From Aotearoamyces nothofagi (Eukaryota; Ascomycota; Leotiomycetes; Leotiales; Tympanidaceae): a stretch of 64,000 bases of DNA. Under the pieces are notes generated by a model, which ran no database searches, was not told the origin of the DNA, and saw only the letters and a list, made by a program, of their open reading frames with translations. The position numbers were made by a program, and so were the translations under genes. The stretch spans positions 682,001 to 746,000 of the forward strand of contig JADDTR010000011.1 in NCBI GenBank assembly GCA_015345905.1, given 5' to 3'. Shown in pieces: positions 36,485 through 47,963 of the stretch (the first letter of the stretch is position 1; each line of letters opens with the position of its first letter).

Positions 36485-36645
36485 AAGTGGGTTGGTTTTG
36501 TGGCTTTTGCGTTTCGGGTGGAGTTTCGGTTTGGGGTGTGGGTATGGCATTGGAGGATGAGATGGTTGGACGAGACGTGTACGGTCATTGCAATGTATTG
36601 GATCAAAACCGGAGAACGGCTGGTGGAAAAGAGGGGGGCCAATTG

Positions 36646-36678
<33 letters not shown>

Positions 36679-36681
36679 ATA
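36646..36681. repeat. (TA)n-(TG)n compound microsatellite
   Basis: About 20 bp of alternating TA run directly into about 12 bp of alternating TG, in the 286-bp space between convergent RNase H2B and AIM21. Alternating purine-pyrimidine tracts can adopt Z-DNA or cruciform structures and vary in length. Confidence 0.9.
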
Positions 36682-36770
36682 TTCCAAACGGATATTTATT
36701 TGCATCATTCAGAACCGCTATCACTCAGAGTATGTGTGGTGTATGGACTCGCCGGCCTGTTCTATTTTAC

Positions 36771-39700
36771 CTACTGTTCCTCCGCTCCCTCCTTCGCAAC
36801 TACATCACCTTCATCCGGTGCTTGACCATCCACATATGCAACTAATCTCTCCTTTGTAACCGCTGTCAGGTCTTCATCCTCAACGCCGGTGTTCGTGTGA
36901 ATTACCTTTTCGCCTGTCTGGTTGAGCTCGTCTTTCGACTCTGGCCCTGACAGAGGCAGGACAGTCCCAGTTGAGGCAGCAAGATCCTCAAGTGCTCCTT
37001 CGGCACCCTCCTGCAATAGTGGCTTATCGCTCAACTGGCTCGGAGAACTTGGCTTATCGTCGACGTCGGCTAAGATGGAATGATTGCGTTGATCCTCGAG
37101 CTGCTGGTCATGTGCATCCTGGACAGATGATGGCAAACCAGTAATGGGATGCTCGATATCTTCTGCGATTTCCGATGACTCATGAACAGCTTCACTAGCG
37201 GTATTTGCCGCAAGGGTGGGTGTTGAAGAACGTGCAGCCTTAATGAACGGGGCAGACGCTGAGATGTCTTCAGACGAAGTAACGTTTAAGCTATCGTCAT
37301 CAAGAATCTCCCACAACGTGGCAGGAGCAGAGAATTGTAGAGGACCTGTAGTTGATCTGGTAGGTTCAGTGACAGGTGCTGGACTCTTGGCTGGTGCACG
37401 TCTGACTGGACCACGTGCACGTCCCTTCCTAGCATCTACCAGAGGAGCCTTCTCCTTCACCTCTTCAACAGCTTCCGAGGCAGGTTCCTCCTTTTTAGGA
37501 GCCTGAGGACCAATCTGTAAACGTTTGTTCAGGTCTGACAAGAAGCCACCTTGAAGCGCTGCAATCTTGCTACCAATTGATCTTGAAGGTACTGGAGGCT
37601 TTGTCTTGCCTGCTGCAATAGACCCTAGATCTGAGCTAGCAGACTTTGATGATCCACTAGATATCACTTTACTTAATGATGCACCTTCTGGCTCTGGAGA
37701 TTCCTTAGAGCTATGCTTTACTAGGCGTGCTGGCATTTGTGGCTTGGTGCTCTGTGGAACTGCTGGCTTCCCAGCAGAGTCTTGCGAAGATTTCCTGATT
37801 GGGCGGCCGGGAATAGGCGGATGCACCTTATCTGATGGACTCTCGGCAGAAAGTTGCTTTGATGGACGCAGAGGTATTTGAGGCTTGATAGTCGCTGCAT
37901 TCTCTTGATGAGAAGCAATAGCACTAGTTGTAGGTCTATCGTCAGATGGGCTTAAAATCTCCTTGTCATCAACCTGAGGTGTCGCAACAGTTGTGGTAAG
38001 ACGCAATGAATCAGGACTGTCTTCCCAAATGTCCCTAGAAGGAAAACGTTGCTTCATCCCTGGTCTTGCTTCGGATACTAGATGTTTGTTTTGGGCCCAT
38101 GGCTTCTTGTCCCGGCTCAAGAAGCTGCCAGCATCACTAGATTCATTCTCGGCAAGTTCTTCCTGTCGTCTTGCGAATGCATGGGCGGGAGTCTCGCCTT
38201 CCAGGACCTGTACATCATTAGAAGCCCTATCCTCTTCTTTATCTTCTTTGTCTTCTTCGGGTAACTGTGGTGTAGATACAGTTGCGGTATATTGGAGGGA
38301 GTTAGGAGCATCTTCCCAAACGTCCTGAGAGGGGAATCGTCGATTTTTGAACTCGGGACGAGCCTTCAATCTATCAGCTGGGGTCAAAGGCTGCTTCTCT
38401 ACCTGGCCGGTTTTCTCATCCTCGGGGAACAATGGTTCGTACTCGTCTAGGTCCTCTAACGGTGTTGAGTGCGCATCTCGATCGAAATCGGATGGAAGTC
38501 GGATACCAGGTATCGATCCGTGGACACTAACTGGTCGACTTGATGCATTTGATGTACTTTCAGTCTTCAACAGATGTACTGACTCGCTCCCGTCAAAGTA
38601 ACTACCACGGCGTTCCTGATTGGGAGAGACAGCAGGCAGCAACTCAAGAGCAAAAGGGTCCTTCGCAACTTCATCGGGCGCCAAGATAGGTGCACTATAG
38701 CCGTGTTCTTCCCCGTAATCATCTTCAGCAGGAGTATTCCCACCGTATCGTCCAAGGCTCTCGGTCGAAGCGTAATCTCCGGCTCCTCCATATATCTTGC
38801 TCTGGCGGCTTGGAGCATCAACATGAACTATGCCATCATCATCGCATTCGCTTTCAAGGCCAGTATCTGAGGGCCCTGAAAGGCTGCGACCTAAGCTGGC
38901 TTCGAATTCGGCTTTACTAATATCCGTCGGGAAACTCTGTTTTCCCAGGGGGGAATTTGCGTGGGTATCCGACGCACTTGACTGGGACTTGCTATGATAG
39001 ATAGACTGTGGAGTTGGGGAAGTCATCCGTGACGCATATTCTTCGGTTGCTAGGAACCCAACCTGCTCACTCGGTGTTCCAATGACGTCACGTGATGTGC
39101 CTGAATAGGATGTATGTTAGCATGTAGTAGAAACAGACACAACATCTAGAATCTCACCAAGTCCGGAACCAGTTGCTGCAGTTCGTCTCACGATATTGTT
39201 CAGATCTTCGCTGCTCATTGCCCATTCTCCTCTCCCTTCTCCAACCGCACTGTAATGTCCAGTTTCTTTTTTAAGAAGCTCGGGATGCTTCTCATAATAG
39301 GCTTGCTCAAAACGATCCTTAGGGGTTACACCATGTCCATGAAGACCGTAGCTACCAGGTGGCCCTTCGAAACCTCTACCACTCGTCTTACGGATGTGAT
39401 GACGTGGTTTCGAGCCGTCATTGTGGAAACCAATCCCAGACGGATAGATGCCCGCTGACGGGGCCGGTGAAGGAGCTTGAACAAACCCAGCATTAGGATA
39501 CATGGGAACTCGCACACCAATCTCAGGACCAGCTTGCTCAGGATCTGTCGAAGGTGGACGTTCTGTTCCAGAAGTAGAGGTTTGGCTCGTGAAACTGCCT
39601 CTGTTCTTCAGACTACGGTTCTGAGGGTCCTTATCGTCGCTGCTAGCCTTGCCAATTCCATAAACAGCAGCCTGACTCGAGTCCGTACGAGTAACTGTGC

Positions 39701-40142
39701 CGATCCTTTGCTTGGCGCTGGATCGCGGCAAGGATGGCTTTGGGGCATGAAGCTTTAGATCATTGGCAATGTTCCTTGTCTGGGTATGTGAGTTGGATCC
39801 TTCAGCTTGAACATCGAAGACCTCCGCATATTCACTCCCTTCCTGCCCCAGCGATGGCAGAGCTACGCTGGATGGACGGTGCTCGAGATCCGGGCTCGAG
39901 TCGTTGGCACTGCCATTGTTATAGAGTGGCGACTTGCCATGAATGCTACTGGCGGCAGCAAATGATGGCTCGTTGAGAGGAGAGCGAGCGTAGCTGTCTC
40001 GATGTGGAGATTGGGATCGTTCGATACGACGGTGAGTGGGACGAGGAGGGATCTTGGGGATCTCGCTGCCCAAGGTGCTTCCAGACTGGTCCTGAGCCCG
40101 AGTGGGACGAGGAGGGATTTGAGGTACTGATTTTGTCGACAT
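36771..40142 (-). CDS. AIM21: Aim21-like actin patch regulator
   Basis: Two exons (40142-39158, 39100-36771) give 1,104 aa, almost wholly disordered. Proline motifs open the protein (VPQIPPRPTR, IPKIPPRPTHRR) and recur later (IPGRPIRKSS, PPVPSRSIGSKIAALQGG). The segment SKIAALQGGFLSDLNKRLQI followed by GPQAP and then DARKGRARGPVRRAPAKSP is the signature of fungal Aim21. By analogy with yeast Aim21, the basic RARGPVRRAP stretch may be the capping-protein-interaction motif. Yeast Aim21 works with Tda2 at cortical actin patches to restrain barbed-end capping and is bound by SH3 proteins such as Bbc1. The protein contains a duplicated 25-residue unit (RFPSxDxWED...TVxTPQ; see findings). It is convergent with RNase H2B. 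Confidence 0.88.
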
Positions 40143-41853
40143 TATGAATGATGTGCAAAGTCGATCTCGTCTCTAATGATGCCTGTGTTCAGGGTCCTGC
40201 TCTCATGGTCAGTTTTCGACGTACGAGCACTAATTGAGATGCAGTACAGTGTGCAAAACGCTATGAAGAACGGTACAAGGAATTTCGGATGAAAGAGACG
40301 GAAGTTATGATCAAATGAGATGCATTTCCAGGCTGATTGCCCTTATCACGAGGATTTCAATGGAAAACCCAGACAACAGATGATTCCTCCGCAGACATCA
40401 TCGTTCTCGCCAAAAACCAAGCCAGGTATCGAGGCCCCACCCGAGCGTTTCCAGAAGCGTTGCAGACACGTTTTGGGGAGTTTACTTGCCTTGCGTCCAG
40501 GTATGATGCGTGCGATCAGTGGCGGTTTAAGCAGTAAGGGGGTCATTGAAGCTGGAAAATCCGGGCTGGGCAAGTTATAGATAAATCATGCGAAGGACAG
40601 GAAGTACACGACTGCATGGGATGTCCTTTGTCGCATGGGCTTTTCCACGGGTAAAGAGGGCCTGCAGGTCTAGCCTGGCAACAGGGCGTTGGACACCGCT
40701 AGCTGCGTGTCAGTCCTCTATCTACGGTGCAGCAGGTGCTGCACCGCCTTTTTGCTTATTTTCCATCTTTTCGCGCGTCGTGACTGGCCCATCAACGCCG
40801 CTCGAATATGCGTCGTGAAGTCTCCGATGTAGAACGTGGAGTACAGCACAGCAACCTTACTTCCCTCCTGCAGGTAAGAGCATGCTGTGCAACTGCGTGA
40901 TTTGCTTCAACTATGAGCCATCGAGCATATATTTACAAGGTCCCCGTTGATGCTTGCCGAACATGTCCCATCATCTGCATCCCAGCAGAATGCCTCTATC
41001 GACTATTGAGTGAGTGCGGTGAGCTTTCTATCGTGATCCCGGGCTGAGATCTGATCAAATCGTGCATTGTCTACATACAACGACAAGCTACAACACTTTC
41101 TACTATCACTGTCTACTATTCCTATATTTCACCGACGAGTCTCTTCGAATCATAACAACAACAATAATACATTCCTAATAATGCCGTGTTCAATGCCATT
41201 ACTCAAGTAAATTCCCTGCTCATCACACGAACATCATCGTGATGTCAATTTCTTCCGTTTTCAAGTCACCTGTTCGAGCCCATACCTTTCTGGGCCTGCC
41301 GCCTGTGGTCCCTGGACGCCGGCGGAGCACGCAATTCGATCATTCTCCTGCTATTCTTTCCCCCGCATATTGACTACAGGAGATGGTCCGGCTTGCACCA
41401 CAACGAATCATTGCTTTGGGCAGACGGATCTCAATACAGCCAGATGCTCTTATACAGTGTGCCGTTGCATCTGCAGCCATTCCTGCTCACTGCTCAAGGA
41501 ATACGTGTAATGGGTTCACAGGTGCGAAGCTTGTCAGAATCATAGCTTTTCGATTCGTTCGAAGTATCGCTCCGCGATCAACGATGGATCGAAAGCTTCG
41601 GCAGATACAGCCTTGGCCTAATGGCCTCCGGATGATAAACGAGGTATAAAGTACACAGCCGCCAGATAACCCTTTACGCGATTGACTGCCCAAACCTTGG
41701 TACGCCTCTCTGGTCCCGCAACCTCATCCCAAATGCTTGGATCGCACCCCTTATTACGCTTGGCAACTTCCGAATTTTGCCGTTACTGTACTGCCATATG
41801 TTGATAAACAATGGCCCAACAGGACCTTTTAGGTCGGTGTATACACTCTGCGC
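40143..41853. other. Intergenic region: AIM21 promoter and TVP18 3' flank
   Basis: 1.7 kb between tandem minus-strand genes. The part at 41080-41180 is rich in CAA/CAT triplets. Short open frames at 40320-40580, 40588-40818 and 41383-41649 have no recognisable product and no splice-linked continuation. No RNA gene was recognised. Confidence 0.5.
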
Positions 41854-42653
41854 CTATACAATCATCTGCGCAACGCCTTGTCCACCCAGTGTCTTGCTGC
41901 CAACGAAACCTTGGCCCTTAACACCCGCCAAGGCATAGAAGGCAGCAGTGATAGTGAGCAATACTGCAGCGGCAATTAAGCTGGTGGCCTTAACAATAAT
42001 GCTCAACCACTGCACAACTGCCATTACTAGGTAAATCAATGCTCGCATGTAATTCGTCGTGAATCTTTGCATAAAGGAATCGAATTTCGAAGATGTAGGA
42101 CAGATACGCATGAGAAGTGGGACCTCAATAAAGATGATGATAAACGAACATGCCCTTTACCCAAGTGTCAGCCAGACGGCCATTATTGCAGTTATAGAAT
42201 GGACTCACAGGCAAATGGCGCTGAAAATTATGACGAGGCTGAGGTTGAAGAAATTGGCAATTCCCAGCGCAAAGCAGAGAAGAATGCATAGTACTCCGCT
42301 CCTAGAGTAGAAGGGAAAAGTCAGCAGTGTCACTGCATGGTCTGGTCGGGAGAATGGTATGCGTTGGCCGAGGCACTATGCGGCAGGTATGATTGCAGAG
42401 CTCCGCACGCTGGATTAAGAATACCCAGCGGCCAAGGCTGAACAGCCTCGATATATGTGTAGATTGAAGTCGCGCCCGAAGAGGTTGTGATGACGCGGCT
42501 CTTGCCAGTGAATCGTACGAAGGAGGGGTTCAAGAAATCTCACCATTGGCCGTAGATACCTAAACAGCCGGATTATCAGCAAAGAGTCCTGTGCTATCAT
42601 CAATTGTATTACTTACTGAAGTTCCTTGACGCGAATTCCTCCCGAAGTGTCAT
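41854..42653 (-). CDS. TVP18: Golgi apparatus membrane protein Tvp18
   Basis: Four exons (42653-42617, 42559-42544, 42301-42209, 42154-41854) give 148 aa, a typical Tvp18 length. The spliced start is MTLREEFASRNFSIYGQW, where the 16-nt second exon supplies IYGQ. Four membrane segments follow: CILLCFALGIANFFNLSLVI, the FIIIFIEVPLLMR span, ALIYLVMAVVQWLSIIV and LIAAAVLLTITAAFYALAG. The diagnostic RICPTSSKFDSFMQRF, RFTTNYMRA and C-terminal KTLGGQGVAQMIV are present. Tvp18 is a Golgi protein found with Tlg2-containing vesicles and linked to endosome-Golgi traffic. The longest intron here (42543-42302, 242 nt) contains coding-like frames that the splice removes. Confidence 0.95.
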
Positions 42654-43367
42654 GGTTACAGATTCAGTCGAAAGCTTCTTCCAAGGGTCTTAATGAGCAG
42701 ATGTGGACAGCTATTGTCCAACAGAGCTCGATCGTAAAGAATTTGCCGGCGCGTGGAGTTAGGGTGGTTCAGGTACCGTGAAAGTGACTCTTTATTGAGG
42801 ACAGATGGGTATGTGAGCTGCAGCAGATTTTAGATCTGAAACGAAGTCTTTGTATTTGTATTCGTATGGGGGCTGTGTTTTGGTGGTCCTCTTTGAAGTT
42901 CCACTGAAGCTCCGAGCCACCGGCCACGACAGCCTCACAACGCTAGGCCGGAAGTGGCCCCTTGGGGTTCAGATACGTACTGTGTACGTTAGGTAATGCA
43001 ACAGAACAGCCACTGCATACATTGTTTTCAAGTTGCTGAGCCCAATACCAGCTCCAAACAGCTCCAAATTTAAAAATTCTACATAGTAGCCTAAGATGCG
43101 GAAGCCTATAAACCGTGCAAGCTCATACGCGTGCTTTTTCTTAGTTGCAATACATTCACTATGCATTGCCCAGTAAGTCACCATTCGAGGCTGTGGAGAG
43201 AATCATTGTTTTCTCCGCTAACTAGTTCTATGCTCACATCGTGCAATATGTAGTAGTCCTTGCTGAGTCTGAACTATGCTCCATAGAATCAACGCTGATT
43301 ATGGCCTCTCTCTACTCGATATCACGCTAACCAAGAATGTTTCTATCTCCTTGTCTTCTACTCTCGA
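42654..43367. other. Intergenic region between NTF2 and TVP18
   Basis: About 710 bp between tandem minus-strand genes: TVP18 promoter and NTF2 3' flank. A 71-codon open frame (42969-43184) was judged spurious. Nothing else was recognised. Confidence 0.5.
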
Positions 43368-44164
43368 TCACCCGAAGACAAGCTTGAAAATATCATTGAA
43401 AATGAAATAGCTCCCAGCTCCGTCAGGCAGGAGCTGGAACGCCTGACTGTAATTCATGGGTCTCTGCTCCTCATCGACCTAAGACATTGATACATCAGTA
43501 TTGTAGGCAAAGCTAGTCATGGGACCGCGAGATCTCAAAATGGGACGTACCAGTAGCGCACCAGTAACCAGTATTAGGATACCCCCCGACTCGCTGGAGG
43601 GTTGAGCATCCAGTGTTGAGACTTGATGCTTGACCTTTTGGAAGGGAAGACTCTAGTAATGGTAATATTAGTCTCCTGTCTGCTGATTTGGGTCTGCCAT
43701 TCATACCGCCAACTTCTCGACAATGCCAACAGCACCAGCAATCGAAGCGGATTCGAAAGTCAGCATAGAGTTGTCACGCTAAAAGACGGTCAGTTACTCT
43801 GTCGCTTCAATGTACTCGTCGAAGACCGAAACTCACATAGAGAGGAGCCAGTAGCTTTCGGTCTTGATCGAACTGGTTGTAATAGAATTCCGTAAACTGG
43901 GCTGTACAGTAATCATGTTAGCCACAGCGCGTCTCTTGCCAGAGCGCCCCGGCTACAGTCTGGTACTCGCGCATGTCGCACTCGTAATCTCGAGGACTGC
44001 CCGAAAGCGAGTGGGTTGTACTTACTGGCAACCTCAGAGAAATCTACAGGGTCGATTAGCAAGAGTCAATATGGCGGGACAGGTTGCAGCGGCCTTGTAG
44101 GAGGGACGCAAAAGAGACTGTGATGGTGGCAACAGGATAAAATACGGTTAGACATACTAGCCAT
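43368..44164 (-). CDS. NTF2: Nuclear transport factor 2
   Basis: Six exons (44164-44158, 44043-44026, 43901-43837, 43778-43707, 43652-43551, 43478-43368) give 124 aa, the usual NTF2 length. Spliced, it starts MANFSEVATQFTEFYYNQFD and continues with RKLLAPLYRDNSMLTFESAS, GIVEKLASLPFQKVKHQVST, DAQPSSESGGILILVTGALL, VDEEQRPMNYSQAFQLLPDG and FIFNDIFKLVFG. NTF2 is a homodimer that carries RanGDP into the nucleus through FxFG nucleoporins. The first exon is only 7 nt (ATGGCTA, donor GTATGT) and the second 18 nt, so the gene is easily missed by ORF-based callers; no exon exceeds 37 codons. Confidence 0.96.
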
Positions 44165-45477
44165 GTTGAAGGAAGTGCTCCGCGGAGTCTCTGGGTGTTT
44201 AAGGAAGATTGTATTTGTTTGAAATTGCTATGGCGGGGTCTTCTCAGTTGCGAAACATCACAGTCGCGAAATGAGCCGAGTCCACGCTATTCTGCATCGC
44301 ACGGACCTTACCCTACAGATGCGCTTAATAAAGTTTCCTTTCACGAAATTCCTTTCTTCTCTTTACATTATTCACAATGAATCCCCAGCGCCGTTAAGTT
44401 CAACATTAGGTATGTTTTTCTGCACAACCACCACTTCCTTTTCACATTATGATGATAAAACCTTCCATTAAGAACGGCCAACGAAGAGTGAAAGCTCGAT
44501 GCCGAGACAATCAATATATCAAGCTCAACAGTCTGAATCATGTTCTAAACTTGCCTCTTTTTCATCAATGCTTCACACCGCACGATGCTAACTTGTGCAC
44601 ACCAGATTTCTAGACTCCCAATTCATTGACACGGTTCCGAAGCTCTGGGATGAATACATTGCTATATCGAAGGAGTGATCTTGACTCCAGTTACCAAAGC
44701 TGTCGTCGTGATATGACACGTCTTATTACAGTAGATTATTTTAACAAAGCAACTGTCTTACTATGGCAATAGCTTTAGTTAGATTTTCCAAAGTTGGCAT
44801 AAATATAGAACTATTTCTGAATCTCCTATGAACGTTTCAGAAGATTTTCCCCTCATTTCTTGGTGCTACTTTCCCATAAAAATCATGTATATATTTTGCG
44901 TTCACAGGTGTACGTTCAGTTCTGAAAGTAGCCTTGGGTACATGTTCTTCAAGTATAAGTTTAGAATGGTTGTTGCGACCCGAGTGACATGGCAAATATC
45001 CAAATGAATGACTTGAGTGCCTGACCATGAGGGTCACTGACTCCGAATTAAGCTCTAAACGACATGCGTTGGCTGTAGAACTCCGTTGGATCTCGGATTT
45101 TGATATCAGACCACTAAGGATTAGAATCCACAGTACACAAAGAGGCCACATTTAAATTTCTATAAAGACATCAACACTCTGTAATCTTTGTATTTGAGTT
45201 GTGCCTCCCAGAGTCCTCAACAAGTCTCATAAGTTCACAATCCGCAAGGCTCCAGTAGCGTCTCGGCTCCGCGAAAGCTAGAACATCAGCCATCGTCACC
45301 TTTAAATTGCAACTTCAAACCTACATAAGTCGCGCCCAACATCAGAAAGTGAGCCCGCTCCTACTGCTCTCACAGTCTGTGCAGCTTCGGTTGCTACAGC
45401 ACGCAGACGCGCCGTCGTATCGCGGAACGCGTTGTCTTACCTATAGCTACGGCTGCTACATTGTCCTCACCGCGGCA
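44165..45477. other. Divergent intergenic region of NTF2 and the DUF7918-like gene
   Basis: 1.3 kb between divergent start codons. An in-frame open stretch extends 171 bp upstream of the chosen ATG at 45478 without any ATG. A 104-codon frame on the minus strand (44837-45151) has no recognisable product. No RNA gene or repeat was recognised. Confidence 0.5.
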
Positions 45478-47391
45478 ATGCCTGCTTTCAAGGGCATAGC
45501 AGTTTCTGTTCATGCTGAGGGTGCACCGCTTCCCGAATACTCTGTCCAAAAGCAATCTAGAGTGTCTAGAGTCAACACCTACATACCAGTACCTCAAGCT
45601 AGAGTTCCGAAAGATTCGACCTCAAATAAGCCCGAGCCTTCAAGATTCGCCATTTCCATCACGCTCCTCACGCCTGGACTTCCTGTACCGTATTCCACAC
45701 CCAAGCCCACGCCGGCAGATCCATATCCACGACCGCAGCTCGTTGGTAGTCTCCCTACTACGACTCCTGAGCGTGGCAACTATGCCGCTGCTATCGGGCC
45801 TTATATACCTATCACTAACTCCGATAACGAGACCATAGCAGCGTACATCTATTTTGACGGTCGGGCGAAGGAAGAAGTGGCGACGTTGCTCAGACCAGGC
45901 GAGGAGACGTGGGTGAACTCAAGATGGGTTCAAGTTCCGGATTCTGAAGGCGGAGGGCTGGCAGAGAGAGAGTTCTTGTTCCGCGAGGTTGGATTGGAGC
46001 GTTGGCTCAACGGCCTAGACCTTGATGGCCAAGATGCTGCAGCAAAGATAGAGCGGCGCCGACAGAAGTTTGAAAAGCGCCGAAGACGTCGGAAAGTGGA
46101 AAATGGCAGCGATAATGAGTTAGATGTATCGAGCAAGAAAACTGGACCCGGGGACTTGCTGAGATACGGCAATGACGAGCGATCACCTGTAGAGAAGCTA
46201 TCAGATGATGATGATCTCTCGGACTGGGGTTCGGATGACGACGCGCCTCCAGAGGCAGCTGGGCAGATAAAAGTGGCCATGTTTAGAGTCCTAGCATCAG
46301 GTGAAATCAAGAGGGGCGAGTACTCTCCGCAGTTTGATGCACATGATGACGACGAAGCTAGTGAAGGTGGTGCCAAGGACAGTGCTAATGGAGGGGTTGA
46401 GGAGGTCGATGTGGATCACACTACGAGCTTCGCAAAGCCTAAGACGTTAGATCCGAAATCGATAAGTACTCAGACAGTGACTGGAATCGACGGGCCAGAC
46501 AAGCCTTATGCTACATTTACATTCTTTTATAGAGGCGAGCGTGAGTTAAACCGGAATCTTTACAATTACGAATCTGCTAATAATTACAAGGGCAACTCCA
46601 GAAGATGGGTATTTTGGATTCCTCTAAGCAACAGAAGCCGGTTGCAGGTTCCGCCAAACGGCGATCCACGCAACTTGATTTCTCTAGTCTTGGCCCATTA
46701 AAACCAGGAGGCACAGTGGGATTTTCTGCGTTCAGAGATAATGATCCATCAGACTCGAGGAAGAGCAAAGCAAGAAAGAGGAGCAATGGGGCCATTGGGG
46801 ATGCAATGATTGAGGACAGTGAAGAGGATGACGACGACACGGAGATTGTGGGGAAAATGGAAGATGTCGATGAGAAGGACGCCAAGACTCTACTCAGCCC
46901 AGAGGATGCAAAGTATCAGAGCGAACTTACGGACGGTGTAGGACGGATCAAGGTAAGCACGATTCGTCCCTGTACTAGCGGCAATACTAACATGATATTA
47001 ACAGCTGAAACGTCAACACTCTGATGATCCTCTGAATGCTACATCACGAAAGTCCCCAGCTTCAATTAGCACTCCAGCACTCGGTGACACCCCACCTGAG
47101 CTCGAGTCTTCTTCCACAACGCCTGCTATCAATATCACAAACAGTATGTTCGGCGGTAAAGTTAGCCTTATAGACGATAGTAGCATTGGTAGCCCACTGA
47201 AGAAACAGCGCGGTAGCGTGACCGACACTGAAGAAGACGCCATGAAGAATGTTCTACACATCAATACGGCAGGCTTCCCAGCCCCAATGGGCGACGTCCT
47301 CGGCTTAGCAGAAGCCGGCCAAGTAGCACAGCCAACACCTTTCACAGCTACGAAGACCAAAGTGAAGCAGGAGGATGAGGAAGAGCTGTGA
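45478..47391 (+). CDS. DUF7918-like protein of unknown function
   Basis: Three exons (45478-46540, 46591-46952, 47005-47391) give 603 aa. The N-terminal ~380 residues form the only ordered part: FKGIAVSVHAEGAPLPEY at the start, YIYFDGRAKEE near 125, FLFREVGLERW and the closing PYATFTFFYRGERQLQKMGI. That closing pattern (F-x-YR-x-x-x-x-L-x-x-x-GI) and the opening pattern fit the fungal DUF7918 family as I know it. The rest is acidic and Ser-rich with small basic clusters (KFEKRRRRRKV near 200, SPLKKQRGS near the end) that suggest nuclear location. Splicing at 46541 replaces a false continuation with RQLQKMGILDSSKQQ. The function of this family is not established. Confidence 0.82.
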
Positions 47392-47963
47392 GTGCTTGTT
47401 ACTCTGTCACTTTGAAGAAACAACACGTATATGGACTGTGCAACGCCCAGCCTGGCCTTCTGATAATTATATGATGGCTATTAATTGCGAAGATCGTATC
47501 ACATTGAATGGACTAGCTCGTATATTGTAGAGTTGGAAATGACTGGAAAGGACAGCAGTGGCTTTCGTGGTAGAGGATTCACTCATGACACATACCTCAA
47601 GCAAAGAATCGCTAGACGGAACGAACAGTAAAACAAGCATGGGAATGTAGCGTTTGTACTTATACCCAAGCGAGGAAACAGCCATGAAGCGTCGAAGCCC
47701 ATTAGTACGTCCATGTAGACATACATAGCGATGAATCTACAGAGATGCCAATGAAGCATTCAGCGATGATTTACGAGTGATGGCTAGGATTCTAGATTCG
47801 AAATGTAGTGAAAGCTTATGCAGATAGATGAAGAGGGCTAGCATGTGAAGACTTCATTGATGGATTTTCAGTCTCTCAGGATATATCTCTAGTCTAGCCA
47901 ATTCCAATTTCCCATATGAAATCCATCCCTCCATATGCCACGTACACTCCCTTCTCCCCTTCA
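47392..47963. other. Intergenic region between convergent genes
   Basis: About 570 bp of shared 3' flank of the DUF7918-like gene and SCY1. Nothing recognised. Confidence 0.5.

Noticed and set aside
35467-36724. Long minus-strand open frames opposite RNase H2B
   Set aside because: The C-rich codon use of RNase H2B leaves the opposite strand free of stops; the products are R/E/G-rich and unlike any protein.
42969-43184. A 71-codon minus-strand open frame between NTF2 and TVP18
   Set aside because: It starts with MHSECIATKKKHAYEL and has one hydrophobic stretch, but no family match and no in-phase splice to either neighbour was found.
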